64,000 nucleotides of DNA from contig OW818680.1 in NCBI GenBank assembly GCA_942493055.1, forward strand, positions 4,650,001 to 4,714,000, read 5' to 3'. Every line of letters begins with the position of its first letter. Positions within the stretch are counted from its first letter, which is position 1. The notes beneath the pieces are model-generated. The model saw only the letters and a list, made by a program, of their open reading frames with translations. It had not been told where the DNA came from and did no database searches. The stretch comes from CAIZQW01 sp942493055 (lineage in GTDB: Bacteria; Verrucomicrobiota; Kiritimatiellia; RFP12; UBA1067). Shown piece after piece: positions 31,639 through 42,330 of the stretch. The position numbers and the translations under genes were made by a program.

Positions 31639-34600
31639 TTAGGGGATCATGACGCGATAGAATCCGGAAAGCGAATTTGTCGCATGCGAGAAGGTGTTCG
31701 TTAAGGGCGTGGGCGGCGGGTTTGTATAGATCCGGTTCCAGGGGCCTGAAAAAGTCGAAGCCTTTTCTACGTATTGCGTGCGAATTATCCCTCCAGTCCA
31801 CTTGATCAACACGTGGTTGGTCTGGTTCGAGAAGGCAATGACTTTAAAGACCGATTCTGTGGAGGTGGGGTCGGTGTCCGCTAAATATTCGCGCCAGGTG
31901 GGCACCCCGTCGTGATCGCCATCGGCTTCGGCTGCGGCGTCGAAGCCGGTGGTCCAGCCATACTGCGCGAGCCAGTATTCGGGAGTCTGGTGCGTGGGGG
32001 TCAGGTTGGGCTGGAAGATCGCCGTCACCTGTCGTGACTGGGTCATGGCGAGCGTGAGGAGATTTTCGTTTTGCAAAGAGCCGGCGAGATCGCCCGTCCA
32101 CGAATCCAGGTGATAATAGCTGTCTGGAAGAGCTGTCACAGTGGCTTCAGGCACTTGGTAATAGTAGGTCATTGGAGAACTGGCCGTCCCGTTACCGAGG
32201 CTTCCTACAGTCAGGGTGCATCCGCGTCTGACAGTGACAGGGACCAGGAAGGTCTCCGCTACCGGATCGTTGCAATTCACGCGGATCACATTGACGGACT
32301 CTTGGTTGTAGGGGAGTGTGGACGGATTGAGGCTCATGGTCACAGGGGTCTGCCACATATCCGGGGTCTCTCCGCTTATGCTTGGCGGTTGAAACCATGG
32401 CGCGCTTGGGGAGTCGAAGCCAAAGGGCGTTACGCCTGCCACATACCAGCCTTCATCTGTTGAAGCGGCATCTGAGCCGAATTCAAAGCGGACGATGACG
32501 GTCTGCCCTGCATAGGCCCGCAAATCCACAAGGCGTGTTTGCCAGCCTTCGCCGCTGCCATACAGGCAGGGGCGATGAGGCGCGAAGGGCGACTCCGCAT
32601 TTTCGACGATCAGGTTGGGATATCCTCCGACGGGTTCGATCGACGTGAATGAGTTGCCGTTGTCAACCGAGACCGCGAGGACTGCGCCATCCCAGCAATG
32701 GTTATCCGTGATCGAGGGGTCATACTCGAACTTGAGCCACTGACGGAAGAGGAGTCCTCCGTCCGGCGCCACAAGGAATGCGGGGGTGTCGAGCCATGCA
32801 TGGCAGTTGTCCGGATAGTTCCATATGTGCGGGACGCCACAGTACCAGACCTCTTCGTTATTCCAACTGCGGTGACGCGTCGTATTCCAGACATCGTTGA
32901 CGCCTCCATGCGCCCAGGCGCTGTTTGTCGCGGTGAAGGGGGTGGTCGCTGCAGCAGCACGGGCGGTCCAGACCAGGTCCGGGCCAGCTCGGTTGCCGAC
33001 CGTGAAGGTGATGTTCGTCGGGGTTTCGGAGAGTGCGTACAGTTCCTCGACTGAGGAGGAGAATGTGGCCCAGGGCGAATCATAGTCGGCGAGAACCTGA
33101 TAGGTCGGGCTGACGGCATCGAACTCGCCAGCCATGTAGTACCCAAGCAGATCGCGGGCCACCACCCGGTAGTAGACTCGCAGGGCGCCTGAATTGGGCG
33201 GCGTGAGCTGGGCGGTATACACGTCGTTGCTGACCCAGCTCATAGGTGTCCACTGTTCGTTGATCTCATTTTTCTCGCGCCAGACGAGATAGACCTCCTC
33301 TACATTGAAGTTGTCAATGACTTTCGCGGTGACAGTCCAAGGTGCGCGAGCCGACTGGATCTGCTCCAAGGGGGAGACCTCGATTACAGGCACAAGCGGC
33401 ATGCTCGCGGCGTCGCGCGGATCCGTGTTGTCCAGGGACTCCGCGAGGTTGGTCCAGAAGTCGCCATCAAGGTCATCGCCATAAAAGTTACTTTCTGAAA
33501 TACTCCCGAAATAGCGCAGTTCGAACCAGTCGCTCAAGGTGTTTCCGTTTGAGTCTTGATTAAACGGCAGATACTCCGCCTGGGCGGAACGGGGCTGGTT
33601 CATCAGGATGCCAGTTAAAGGGTTTGATGCGGTTGAGGTTGCATCTGGCTGGCGGAGGCCATCCAGCGACCAGCCGCAGAAGGCATACGGGGTTGACCCG
33701 ATCCACCCCAGCTCAAGGGCAGGCTCAAGCGCTGCGAACGCGTTCTGGGTGTGCCAGGTGATCTCTGGCGCAAAGAAGGTGTCGCTGTCCATCAGATGGG
33801 TGACATTGGTGAGTGCGCACTGGAGGCCCCAGTTCCACGAAAGGGTGCTGTCCTGATAAAACGTCAGCCAGACCCGGTTTGACTGTCCTGAAGCTGGCAC
33901 ATCGCCGGTCCCAGTCCATCCTGAAGCCGCCCAACGAAGGCCAGCCAGCCAGTCGTAAGGTTCCGTTGCCGTGGCCTCGAAGGGGACTCCTGAAGCGTGG
34001 ATGCTGATGCCATATCCTGGCGAGACCGTCCCGAAATTCGAGGGAACACCGGAGACAGTGAAGGAGACTGGTACGTCCGTGTAAAAGTGATAGGTTGTCG
34101 CAGGCGCAGAGAGCGGCGCAAAGAGATTCGTCGAGGCGGTTTGGACGTGAATGTAGTACCAGACATGCATCGGACGGAGCTGGGCTGGGATCATTGCGCG
34201 GTAGGCCGCGTTGCTGGTCCAGGTTGCGCTGGCAAAGGTCCATGTGCCGGTTGCGCTGGTGTCCGTGCCTGTGGTCCAGAGGACGCGCGCCTCGTTGTTC
34301 GTCAAGGGCGCGATCGACTGAATCTGCAAATCCACGGGCGTGGGCACGGAGGTCAGGAAGGTCTGGTTGGTCAGCGGCGTGTGGACCAGGATCGGGGGTG
34401 CTTCCAAGGCGCCGCGTGTATAGACGGCTGCCGGGGCTCCGGCGTAGAACACCTGCTCTCCAATGATTTTGATCTGCCAGACGCCGGCCTTCGCTGAAGC
34501 GATGCGGAGCGTCTCCACGGTGTTCAGGGTGTCAGCCGCTGTCTGATTGTTAGGAAGATAAGGCACGCCCTCCGGATCAATGACCAGCAGATCCAGGTTA

Positions 34601-36786
34601 TTGACAAGCGTCTTTGCCGCTCCTAATGTTGCGGGGTAATCGATCCAGGTCAAGGCGATATCCAGCGGTGAGCCGCTCTGCAAGACGGTGACATTCAGCA
34701 GATTGGTCTGGCCTGTGGCGGGAGAGAGACGATCGAAGAGCCGGATCATCCGGTTCTCCGGATGAACGGTGTCCGAGACATTGACCTGTCCCCAGCCTTC
34801 AATGGGGTTGGGGGATTCAGCAGGGATCTCGCGCGTGCTGTCGGTCCCATATTGTCCGGGGGTGAGCGAGCGGGCGCCGCCCACGAGCATGGCCTTGATC
34901 AATGCTGACGAGGGGTTCGTGATGCCTGCGCGTTCGATGGCATACTGACGCAGTAAAGCGGCGGTGCCGGCAATCAGCGGCGTCGACATGCTTGAGCCGC
35001 CATTGAAACAGTAACGGTCAGGGAAGGCTGGATAGAGTCCCCAAGTCGCGTCAGGATCGCCGACAGAGGAGCGTGTGGAGACCACATCGGTTCCTGGGGC
35101 CACCACATCGGGTTTGATGCGGCCATCCTGAGTCGGGCCGCGACTGGAGAAGGCGGCCATGCCCTGACGATAAGGAGAGGTTGTGGCGCTCGTGGAGATC
35201 AGATCGCTGGAGATCGGCTCCGTGGGGTAATCGCCAGGCCATGCCTGTCCCCAGGTATAACTGGTCGCACCCCCTGTGCCAGAGGGGCGATCGCTCTCTG
35301 TTGCGCCCACAGAGACACTGTTTTTTGCATTGGCCGGCGAACCGCAGGCCCCCAGATCCACAACGCCATCCGAGGGGAAGGTGTCAGAGCCCGCATTGCC
35401 TGCAGCAAAGACGGTCAGATGATCCGGGTGGTTCCAGGCAAATTCATCCGCAACGGCGCAGTCGAAATCATAGGCGCCATACGTGTCGCTGCCCCAGCTG
35501 TCGGAATGGATGCGGGTGCCATAATCGTAAGCCTGCTGAAAGAGGAGATTCAGATCAGAGGGGATGCCTCCCAGCGATCCGTTTGCTGTCATCACTGATT
35601 GGTGGACAAGCTCAGCCTCCCAGGCCATGCCTTTGATTTGCCCGCCGCTTGCTGCGCCAGAACCGAAAAGCGAGCCAGCCGTGTGTGTCCCATGGCCATC
35701 AGGATCAGAGGGGTCGCCTGCACGCCCGCGTGCAATGATGGCTTTGATGCGTCCTTGGAAGTCGGGGTGCATGGTTTCCAGCACACCCGTGTCGAGTCCC
35801 GTGTCGGCATGTCCGATCACTTGGCCTTTGCCTGTGAGGCCCCAGGTATTCCAGGCGTTTCGCGTGTTCAGGTGCGAGGGGATGGTTGCTTGGTCGTTGA
35901 GCAATTTTTGAGATACGCGCTCCTCGATCCAATGGACCTCGCTGAGCAGCGTCAACGGACGAATCATCCCGAGTGCAAGGGTGGCCCGAAGCGATCCGTG
36001 TCGCTCGGTTGCGGAGACATCCTCCACCGTGCCCCCTGAGGCGCGGATGCGGGAAGCTATGAGCGCAGCATCTTCCGGCGCGAAGGTCTGGAGCGTCACG
36101 CGCACCTGTGAGTCCAGGGGATAGGTTGCGATGAGTGAGGCGAGGAAGGGTTGGAGCTTGTCCTCAGGGAAGAACTCCGCTGCTGTGGTCACCTCGCTGA
36201 GCTGCGCGACCTTTGAAAGGGCCTCCGGGGTCAGTTCGGCAAGAATCGCATTATTGGGGATGAAGCCCCGGACAAGTGCCCCGGCCTTTTTCAAAAGGTC
36301 TCGGGAGGCATCGGAAAGCGGAGCGGCGAAGACGACCATGAAGGGCGTGGTGTTTCGTGACGTGGGCTTCTGTCTGCCGGAGGCCGCCTCAGGGAAGAAG
36401 CGGCTCGTGGGCGTGATCAGTAGCCGGTTGGCAAGTAACACTTGCCGATTTTTTGGAATCTGAGGGTCTTCCGGGAAGCGTGGCAGAATGAAGGCTTTGC
36501 GAAGGTCCTGAAGCGTTGCGTCAGAAAGGGGGCCCTTTCTTGTCCCAGTCGCCCCAGGCGCGGGGTGAAGGGTAATGGCAGCCGGCGTGTTCGATGAGGC
36601 CAGTTGAGGGATATGCTCAAGTTTAGGTTTCGGTTGCTGAGCGATTCGTTCCGAAAGCGCCACGCCTTTGTCGAACGCTTGAGCATCCTTTTTTTTTGGG
36701 AATCCTATAAAGAAAGTACAGAGAATAGAAACAAGGGTTAAGCTGATGACTCCCCCGCCAATCAGAAAAAGGGTGCGTGTATTCAT
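31639..36786 (-). CDS. Very large subtilisin-like (S8) protease
   Basis: The 1715-residue protein starts with a membrane anchor or signal (LFLIGGGVISLTLVSILCTF) and a propeptide-like region of about 300 residues. The catalytic triad is intact: Asp about 327 (HADTGLDTG), His about 365 (DGHGTHTAG) and Ser about 597 (GGSSMSTPL). After the catalytic domain come a P-domain/jelly-roll-like part (LTWIDYPATLGA), several beta-sandwich modules, a bacterial-repeat segment (CTLTVGSLGNGTASS) and a terminal module with DADGDHDG-like acidic turns (AAEADGDHDGVPTWREYLAD). It is a secreted or cell-surface endopeptidase and a plausible substrate of the type II system encoded downstream. No sorting signal was seen. 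Confidence 0.9.
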   Translation of the reverse strand: MNTRTLFLIGGGVISLTLVSILCTFFIGFPKKKDAQAFDKGVALSERIAQQPKPKLEHIPQLASSNTPAAITLHPAPGATGTRKGPLSDATLQDLRKAFILPRFPEDPQIPKNRQVLLANRLLITPTSRFFPEAASGRQKPTSRNTTPFMVVFAAPLSDASRDLLKKAGALVRGFIPNNAILAELTPEALSKVAQLSEVTTAAEFFPEDKLQPFLASLIATYPLDSQVRVTLQTFAPEDAALIASRIRASGGTVEDVSATERHGSLRATLALGMIRPLTLLSEVHWIEERVSQKLLNDQATIPSHLNTRNAWNTWGLTGKGQVIGHADTGLDTGVLETMHPDFQGRIKAIIARGRAGDPSDPDGHGTHTAGSLFGSGAASGGQIKGMAWEAELVHQSVMTANGSLGGIPSDLNLLFQQAYDYGTRIHSDSWGSDTYGAYDFDCAVADEFAWNHPDHLTVFAAGNAGSDTFPSDGVVDLGACGSPANAKNSVSVGATESDRPSGTGGATSYTWGQAWPGDYPTEPISSDLISTSATTSPYRQGMAAFSSRGPTQDGRIKPDVVAPGTDVVSTRSSVGDPDATWGLYPAFPDRYCFNGGSSMSTPLIAGTAALLRQYAIERAGITNPSSALIKAMLVGGARSLTPGQYGTDSTREIPAESPNPIEGWGQVNVSDTVHPENRMIRLFDRLSPATGQTNLLNVTVLQSGSPLDIALTWIDYPATLGAAKTLVNNLDLLVIDPEGVPYLPNNQTAADTLNTVETLRIASAKAGVWQIKIIGEQVFYAGAPAAVYTRGALEAPPILVHTPLTNQTFLTSVPTPVDLQIQSIAPLTNNEARVLWTTGTDTSATGTWTFASATWTSNAAYRAMIPAQLRPMHVWYYIHVQTASTNLFAPLSAPATTYHFYTDVPVSFTVSGVPSNFGTVSPGYGISIHASGVPFEATATEPYDWLAGLRWAASGWTGTGDVPASGQSNRVWLTFYQDSTLSWNWGLQCALTNVTHLMDSDTFFAPEITWHTQNAFAALEPALELGWIGSTPYAFCGWSLDGLRQPDATSTASNPLTGILMNQPRSAQAEYLPFNQDSNGNTLSDWFELRYFGSISESNFYGDDLDGDFWTNLAESLDNTDPRDAASMPLVPVIEVSPLEQIQSARAPWTVTAKVIDNFNVEEVYLVWREKNEINEQWTPMSWVSNDVYTAQLTPPNSGALRVYYRVVARDLLGYYMAGEFDAVSPTYQVLADYDSPWATFSSSVEELYALSETPTNITFTVGNRAGPDLVWTARAAAATTPFTATNSAWAHGGVNDVWNTTRHRSWNNEEVWYCGVPHIWNYPDNCHAWLDTPAFLVAPDGGLLFRQWLKFEYDPSITDNHCWDGAVLAVSVDNGNSFTSIEPVGGYPNLIVENAESPFAPHRPCLYGSGEGWQTRLVDLRAYAGQTVIVRFEFGSDAASTDEGWYVAGVTPFGFDSPSAPWFQPPSISGETPDMWQTPVTMSLNPSTLPYNQESVNVIRVNCNDPVAETFLVPVTVRRGCTLTVGSLGNGTASSPMTYYYQVPEATVTALPDSYYHLDSWTGDLAGSLQNENLLTLAMTQSRQVTAIFQPNLTPTHQTPEYWLAQYGWTTGFDAAAEADGDHDGVPTWREYLADTDPTSTESVFKVIAFSNQTNHVLIKWTGGIIRTQYVEKASTFSGPWNRIYTNPPPTPLTNTFSHATNSLSGFYRVMIP

Positions 36787-36954
36787 AGTTTTATAAGGCT
36801 AGCCAATAATAAATGTTGAAAGTATCGCTATTTTATGAACAAATGCAATCAAAAAGTTCGCGTTTTAATGAGACAACAAATGTCGCAAACAGAGGATTGC
36901 GAACAAAGCTCAAATGGGGTAGACTAATTCCTTCAAAAAATAAAGGGGATCACT

Positions 36955-38850
36955 ATGCAGAAGATCATGATCGGGTTGATGATGGGTTGCGGAATGACCG
37001 TGTGTGCCGCTGTGAAGCCGAGCGTGCAGGATACGTTCCTGTTTCTTGATTCCGGGCAGATCGAGCTTTCTGGATGGTGGGGTGAGCAACTCACAACCTG
37101 TTACCAGGGGCGCATGATGAAGCAGTCCATCCCCGAACTCATTGAGCCGTTCACAAAGCGCACGGAAAAGAAGGTGTGGCAGAGTGAGTTCTGGGGCAAA
37201 TGGTTCACCTCTGCCATGTTGGCCTATCACTATCAGCCCACGCCTGAATTGAAGAAACGTCTGGATGAGGCGGTTGCTGAACTGCTCAAGACGCAGACGG
37301 CGGATGGGTACATCGGTAACTATGCGCCAGAGGCACAGACCTCTAACTGGGACATCTGGGGCCGCAAGTATGTGCTGCTGGGGCTATTGGCTTATTACGA
37401 CGTGACGCATGATGAGCGCGTCTTGAAAGCAGCCATGGCTGAGGCGGACTATACCTACAAGCAGGTGGTCGGTCCCGGCGGAAAGAATATCGCCACGTGC
37501 GGCTGTTGGCAGGGCATGGCGGCCTCCAGCATCCTGGAGCCGATCTCCTTGCTGTATCGGGCCACGGGCGAGGCGCGTTATTTGGAGTTTGCGAAGGGGA
37601 TCGTCTCCCAGATGGAGGGGGAGAAGGGTCCGCACCTGGTGCGCAAGGCGTTGGATAAGGTGACCGTCTATGAGATGTTTCCCAAGCCGGATGCAACTAA
37701 AAAGGGATATTCCAGCGGAGGCGATTCCAAGGCGTATGAGATGATGTCCTGTTACGAAGGACTTTTAGAGCTCTACCGGACAACAGGCGAGAAAACTTAT
37801 TTGCAGGCCGCAATGAATGTGAATGCAGACATTGCCGCAACGGAGATGACGGTGCTCGGGTCGGGTTCAAGTTGGGAACGCTGGAATTCAGGGCGCATGA
37901 AGCAGTGCGTGCCCGTATCGTTCTGGATGGAGACGTGCGTGGCGGCCACATGGATTAAATTCAATGCCCAGCTCCTGCGTCTGACAGGAGATGCGCAGTA
38001 CGTTGACCAGATTGAGCAGTGCGCCTATAACGCGTTAATGGCCTCTCAGAAAGACGATGGCACGTGGTGGGCGCATTACAATCCGCTTGCCGGTATTCGC
38101 GGACCTGCGCCGCTTCACTGCAACATGAACATGAATTGCTGCGTGGCCAGCGGGCCGCGCGCCTTGATGCTCCTGCCTGCGCTGGCAGTGATGCAGGACG
38201 CCGAGGGAGCCATCGTGAATTTTTACAATTCAGGCAAGGCGAAAACAACGCAGGCGACGGTGTCGATTACAGGGGATTATCCGAAGCAAGGACCGGTCTC
38301 AATTGCTGTTGATCCGGTAACGGAGACCGAGTGGACGCTGAAATTGCGCATCCCTGTCTGGAGTCGTAAGACAACGGTGACGGTCAATGGCAAGGCGGTT
38401 GAAGGCGCTGTTGCAGGACGCTACCTCCCGATCCGCCGGGTGTGGAAAAAAGGTGACACCCTCATCGTCAATGTTGACTACGCGACCTATCGCGTAAAAG
38501 ATCCAGCAGGTACTGCGCATGTCTGCGTACAACGTGGGCCGGTGATCTTGACACTGGACCGCCGACTCGTGCAAGCCCATACACATGCGGGTCCAGTAAC
38601 GATCGTTGCGGATGCAGCGGATGTGATTGATGCGCGTCTTGTGTCAGAGGCCGGGCCCTTTAAGGCGAACATCGTGCTGGACATTCCTGCGGTGACTGGA
38701 GACGGCAAGCCCTGTTCAGTGCGGCTGTGCGATTACGCCTCAGCCGGCAATCCCTGGGGCGAAGCCAGCGGGTATCGCGTCTGGTTGCCGCAACCCATCA
38801 ACCTCTCCGCCCCCTTTGAGGGTGTTTCAATGACGCATGAGAAGCACTGA
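36955..38850 (+). CDS. GH127 (DUF1680) beta-L-arabinofuranosidase-like enzyme
   Basis: The 631-residue protein has a short signal peptide (IGLMMGCGMTVCAA) and an alpha/alpha-barrel glycoside hydrolase domain (ADGYIGNY, WDIWGRKY, EMFSCYE-like MMSCYEGLLELY), followed by a beta-sandwich (WTLKLRIPVWS). The NCC motif at 394-396 (NMNCCVASGPR) corresponds to the catalytic and zinc-binding cysteines of HypBA1. It would release beta-linked L-arabinofuranose or a related sugar from plant or algal polymers in the periplasm. The gene is divergent from the S8 protease, with 168 bp between them for both promoters. An AAAGGGGAT precedes the ATG. Confidence 0.9.
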   Translation: MQKIMIGLMMGCGMTVCAAVKPSVQDTFLFLDSGQIELSGWWGEQLTTCYQGRMMKQSIPELIEPFTKRTEKKVWQSEFWGKWFTSAMLAYHYQPTPELKKRLDEAVAELLKTQTADGYIGNYAPEAQTSNWDIWGRKYVLLGLLAYYDVTHDERVLKAAMAEADYTYKQVVGPGGKNIATCGCWQGMAASSILEPISLLYRATGEARYLEFAKGIVSQMEGEKGPHLVRKALDKVTVYEMFPKPDATKKGYSSGGDSKAYEMMSCYEGLLELYRTTGEKTYLQAAMNVNADIAATEMTVLGSGSSWERWNSGRMKQCVPVSFWMETCVAATWIKFNAQLLRLTGDAQYVDQIEQCAYNALMASQKDDGTWWAHYNPLAGIRGPAPLHCNMNMNCCVASGPRALMLLPALAVMQDAEGAIVNFYNSGKAKTTQATVSITGDYPKQGPVSIAVDPVTETEWTLKLRIPVWSRKTTVTVNGKAVEGAVAGRYLPIRRVWKKGDTLIVNVDYATYRVKDPAGTAHVCVQRGPVILTLDRRLVQAHTHAGPVTIVADAADVIDARLVSEAGPFKANIVLDIPAVTGDGKPCSVRLCDYASAGNPWGEASGYRVWLPQPINLSAPFEGVSMTHEKH

Positions 38851-38859
38851 TGCTTAGCG

Positions 38860-41754
38860 TTATTTTACGGCTTCTGGAGCCGGTTCCGGAGTCCGAACCG
38901 GGGGCGGGATGGCGAGGAGGGGTTCCGTCTTCTCCTCGATTACGCGCATTTGTCCAAAGGATTTAATCGTGGCTTCCTGAGGCGTAGCCTTTTCAGCGCT
39001 GGGCGCAGGGATCGACAACTTCTCAGGGGGTGGCGTGATGTTGTTCTCCTTGTAAAGCTCTTTGAGCGCTTCACGGGCTTCGGACTCCTTCTTTAACAGT
39101 TCAATTCTACGTTGCTCGCGGGAGAGCAAATCTTTGGTCTTGGGTGATTCAGCAAGGTTGCTGTCCGACCAGCCTTTCGACCAGATGCCGTCGAGGTTGA
39201 CGCCTTCCATGCGGCGGAGCGCCTCTTTCTGAGCTTCGTCGCTTCCTTTGACCACGTAGGGTGTCAGGAAGACCATGGTCTCCTTGGAGTCGTCCTTGTC
39301 CTCGGTTTTGCCAAAGAGATAGCGGCCGATCCAGGGAATGTCTTTCAAGATGGGGATGCCGCTGTCAGAGACGGCGCTTGAAGTTTTTACAAGGCCCCCC
39401 AGCATGACGGTCTGGCCGCTCTTGACCGAGACTTCCGCCACAAGTTTACTCGTGCTGATGGTGGGGTAGTAGCCGCCGCTCGATCCTCCGCCGGCGGAAT
39501 TTGTATCCGAGGTCCCTCCTGCGCCAGGAATGAACTGGGGATTTCCCTCAGTTTCAAACTTCTGGTCAACAGACAAGTTCACATTCCCGTTAGGGCTGAT
39601 CCGCGGGGTGACCTTGATGGTGATACCGAAGTCACGCTGCTCAAAGTCCGGCACCTCGGTTCCATAGTTGTAACTGCCGGCGTAGCGCACGCCCTTGTAG
39701 AGATATTTCATGTCCGTCGACTCCAGTGTGGCCTCCTTGTTGTTGACGGTCATGAGCACAGGGGACTGGAGCACCTTTGTACGACTGTCTTCCTTAGAGG
39801 CTTCGACCACCATCCGGAGATCAAGCTTATCAAAGAGAAAATAATATTTGGTGCCGGCAATCTTAGCGCCAAGTCTACCCATGTTTACTAAATCATTGAC
39901 GGTATTATTATCGCCGCCACCGCCACCGCCCATAAAGGTGACGTCATTCTTGGTCTGGACATGCTGCTGAAGCCAGTCAATGCCTGTCTTGATGGTGTCA
40001 GTCAGTTGGACTTGAAGCAGGACGGTTTCAATGATGACCTGCTCAAGTTCAACATCGAGCTCCTGGATGATAGACTCCAGGATGGCCATGTCTGTGGGGC
40101 TGGCCATGACGATCAGGCCGTTGATACGCTTGTCCGCGAGGATGGTGATGTTTTCTTTGCTGAGTTCGCCCACTTTGCCCGTGCCATCTCTGTCACCTGC
40201 TGTTCGGGGCGCAGTTGCTGCGGGTGCAACAGGTGCAGGCGTCGGCGTGGCACTGGTCAGATTCTGACTGCCGCCTGGGCCTGGATAGCTTGATGAGCGC
40301 TTGTTACTGGAGGAAGACGAGCCGCTCTTCGAACTCGTGGAACTTTTGGAAGCGGAGGCGTTGCCGATCAGTTCATTGAGGATATCTGCGATGCCCTTCT
40401 CGCCATCCTTGGTGCCGGTGCTGTCGGCTGTTGCGTGCTGGAGGCGGATAATTTTGACCTGAATATCAGCCGCGGTCGGAATATCCAGTACGTCAATGAT
40501 CTTATCGAAAAAGAGCATATTCTCGGGGCGGGTCACGATGATGAGCTTGTTGGAACGTTCGTCTGCGATCACCTGCACCTTGCCGCGAATCATGCCGCGG
40601 TCGGCGTCGCTGACCATGGCGGAGAGCGTCTCATTGGGAACGATAGGTGCTGGAGGTGAGCCCGGACGCACGAGACCAGGAGGCAAGCTCCGAGAGCCGA
40701 GGATCGAGGTTGTCGTCGGCGACATGCTGGTGCGCGTGATGCCAGGGGCGCCGGCTGCGTTGGACTTGATCTCTTCCTTGGCTTGTTGCTGCTTCTGGGA
40801 TTCAGCAACCAGTTCCTCGATGCGCTTCTTGATGTCGTCAGCCTTTGCATACTTGATGGTTCGCACATTGACTTCATCCGTGATTTCGATGGGCTTGTCA
40901 ATAAACTTGACGATTTCAAGCATCCGGTTGATATTCTCCTGCGTGTCGGTGACGAGAATCGTATTGGTACGTTCAAAGATCTGGAAGAGTCCGTCAGGCT
41001 TTTTAAAACCTTCGAGCGCCTTCTGCCCTTCAGCGACTGCGAGGTATTTGAAGGTAATCATCTGGCTGATGGTCCGGCCTAATTCAGGATGGGGTTTGCC
41101 AGGCTCATCGATGATGGTCTTGATACCCTCTGTGCGAACCTTACCCTTGGCGAAGACTTTGAGAAACTTAGCACCATCCGGTTCGAGTACGATGCTGTTA
41201 ATGGCCAGGGTCTTCTCAATCGCCTCAAGATATTCTTCCTTCGTCAGTTCGATATCAGGCTGGCTCTTCAGCGTGATGGTGGCCTTGGGAACATCGGGCG
41301 CCATGATAAGGGTGCGGCCTGTGGCAGCAGCATACGCCATCAGGACGATCGAGGATTCGGCATTTTCAAACTTCAACGCGGTCGAATTTGTTTTGGCTGC
41401 TGTGCTGGCTGTTGTCGCTGCTGTGCCGGCACCAGGAAGGCCCAGGAGGTTGGCTCCGGTGGTCCGGCTTCCTGTGCCGAACGTTGCGGGAGGGGGCGTG
41501 GCCGCGGGTGGCGCCATTCGTGGAGTGGCGGGAGCAGGAGCAGGCATCGTAACTGGGCTCACGCGGGGTGCAGATGCGGGAGCTGTCCCAAGCGCTGCCG
41601 GAGCAGGTGCTGGGGCAACAGCAGGTGCCGCATTTGATGAGGCGACTCGGACGAGTCCGGGCGGTAACGGATTGGCCTGATCCTGGGCCATTGAGAAGCT
41701 CGTGGCCACTGCGCATAAGATCCAGACAGAGAGGAACTGATTTTTGAGTTTCAT
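38860..41754 (-). CDS. gspD: Type II secretion secretin GspD
   Basis: This outer-membrane channel subunit is 964 residues, longer than the usual 650-700. A signal peptide is followed by a Pro/Ala-rich segment (about 30-110). N0- and N1-like domains follow, with LVTDTQENINRMLEIVKFID, and then a Ser/Gly-rich insertion (SASKSSTSSKSGSSSSS). The secretin barrel holds VLLQVQLTD, NGNVNLSVDQKFE, VSVKSGQTVMLGGLV and ETMVFLTPYVVK, and a C-terminal extension of about 120 residues follows. It is the last gene of the operon, 39 bp after gspM. AAGGATCACAC lies before the ATG. Confidence 0.93.
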   Translation of the reverse strand: MKLKNQFLSVWILCAVATSFSMAQDQANPLPPGLVRVASSNAAPAVAPAPAPAALGTAPASAPRVSPVTMPAPAPATPRMAPPAATPPPATFGTGSRTTGANLLGLPGAGTAATTASTAAKTNSTALKFENAESSIVLMAYAAATGRTLIMAPDVPKATITLKSQPDIELTKEEYLEAIEKTLAINSIVLEPDGAKFLKVFAKGKVRTEGIKTIIDEPGKPHPELGRTISQMITFKYLAVAEGQKALEGFKKPDGLFQIFERTNTILVTDTQENINRMLEIVKFIDKPIEITDEVNVRTIKYAKADDIKKRIEELVAESQKQQQAKEEIKSNAAGAPGITRTSMSPTTTSILGSRSLPPGLVRPGSPPAPIVPNETLSAMVSDADRGMIRGKVQVIADERSNKLIIVTRPENMLFFDKIIDVLDIPTAADIQVKIIRLQHATADSTGTKDGEKGIADILNELIGNASASKSSTSSKSGSSSSSNKRSSSYPGPGGSQNLTSATPTPAPVAPAATAPRTAGDRDGTGKVGELSKENITILADKRINGLIVMASPTDMAILESIIQELDVELEQVIIETVLLQVQLTDTIKTGIDWLQQHVQTKNDVTFMGGGGGGDNNTVNDLVNMGRLGAKIAGTKYYFLFDKLDLRMVVEASKEDSRTKVLQSPVLMTVNNKEATLESTDMKYLYKGVRYAGSYNYGTEVPDFEQRDFGITIKVTPRISPNGNVNLSVDQKFETEGNPQFIPGAGGTSDTNSAGGGSSGGYYPTISTSKLVAEVSVKSGQTVMLGGLVKTSSAVSDSGIPILKDIPWIGRYLFGKTEDKDDSKETMVFLTPYVVKGSDEAQKEALRRMEGVNLDGIWSKGWSDSNLAESPKTKDLLSREQRRIELLKKESEAREALKELYKENNITPPPEKLSIPAPSAEKATPQEATIKSFGQMRVIEEKTEPLLAIPPPVRTPEPAPEAVK

Positions 41755-41793
41755 GGTATGTGTGATCCTTTTAAAACGGTTTGTACTGGTTTG

Positions 41794-42330
41794 CTACTTG
41801 GAGTCTCCGCGCATATAGGCGCAATACAGGGTGAATGTTCCTTTCAGGAAACCAGGCTTGTTGGCCGGCCGGATATAGAGTTGGCGCATGTCGAGCATGG
41901 CGCCTTTCTGGTCAAGCTCATAAAGAAATTTAACCAGTTGCTCCAGCGTGCCCTCCCAGTCTTTACAGTCCAGAGGAAGTTCAAAGACATCGCCGACTTC
42001 GACCTCTTTGTTGGCCTGGCGGCGTGAAATGGTCAGGCCTTGCTTGGAGGCTGCTGTGTCCATGAGGCTGAGCCAATGGGTCACGACATCCTTTTCATAC
42101 GGGAAGGGCGGCATCATGGAACGCATAGTCTCATAACGCTGGTTCCATTCGGCCCGCGCGGCAATCAGCGCACGTTCGTCGAGGAACTTCTTCTCCTCGC
42201 GTTCAAAATTGCGCTTGGCAATGGTCAGTGCGGTCTTCTGTGGCTTATAGGAGAGTGCTGCGGCGCCATAGAGGATGACCACGATGACGATCAGCAACAG
42301 ATTCTTCTCTTTGGATGAAATCGTGCTCAT
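41794..42330 (-). CDS. GspM/PilO-like secretion component
   Basis: The 178-residue protein has one N-terminal membrane helix (LLLIVIVVILYGAAAL), a coiled-coil stretch (AKRNFEREEKKFLDERALI) and a ferredoxin-like C-terminal domain, which is the GspM/PilO layout. It would sit in the inner-membrane platform with GspL. The assignment rests on size, topology and position between gspL and gspD, as sequence conservation in this family is low. ATGA overlap with the gspL stop indicates coupling. Confidence 0.7.
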   Translation of the reverse strand: MSTISSKEKNLLLIVIVVILYGAAALSYKPQKTALTIAKRNFEREEKKFLDERALIAARAEWNQRYETMRSMMPPFPYEKDVVTHWLSLMDTAASKQGLTISRRQANKEVEVGDVFELPLDCKDWEGTLEQLVKFLYELDQKGAMLDMRQLYIRPANKPGFLKGTFTLYCAYMRGDSK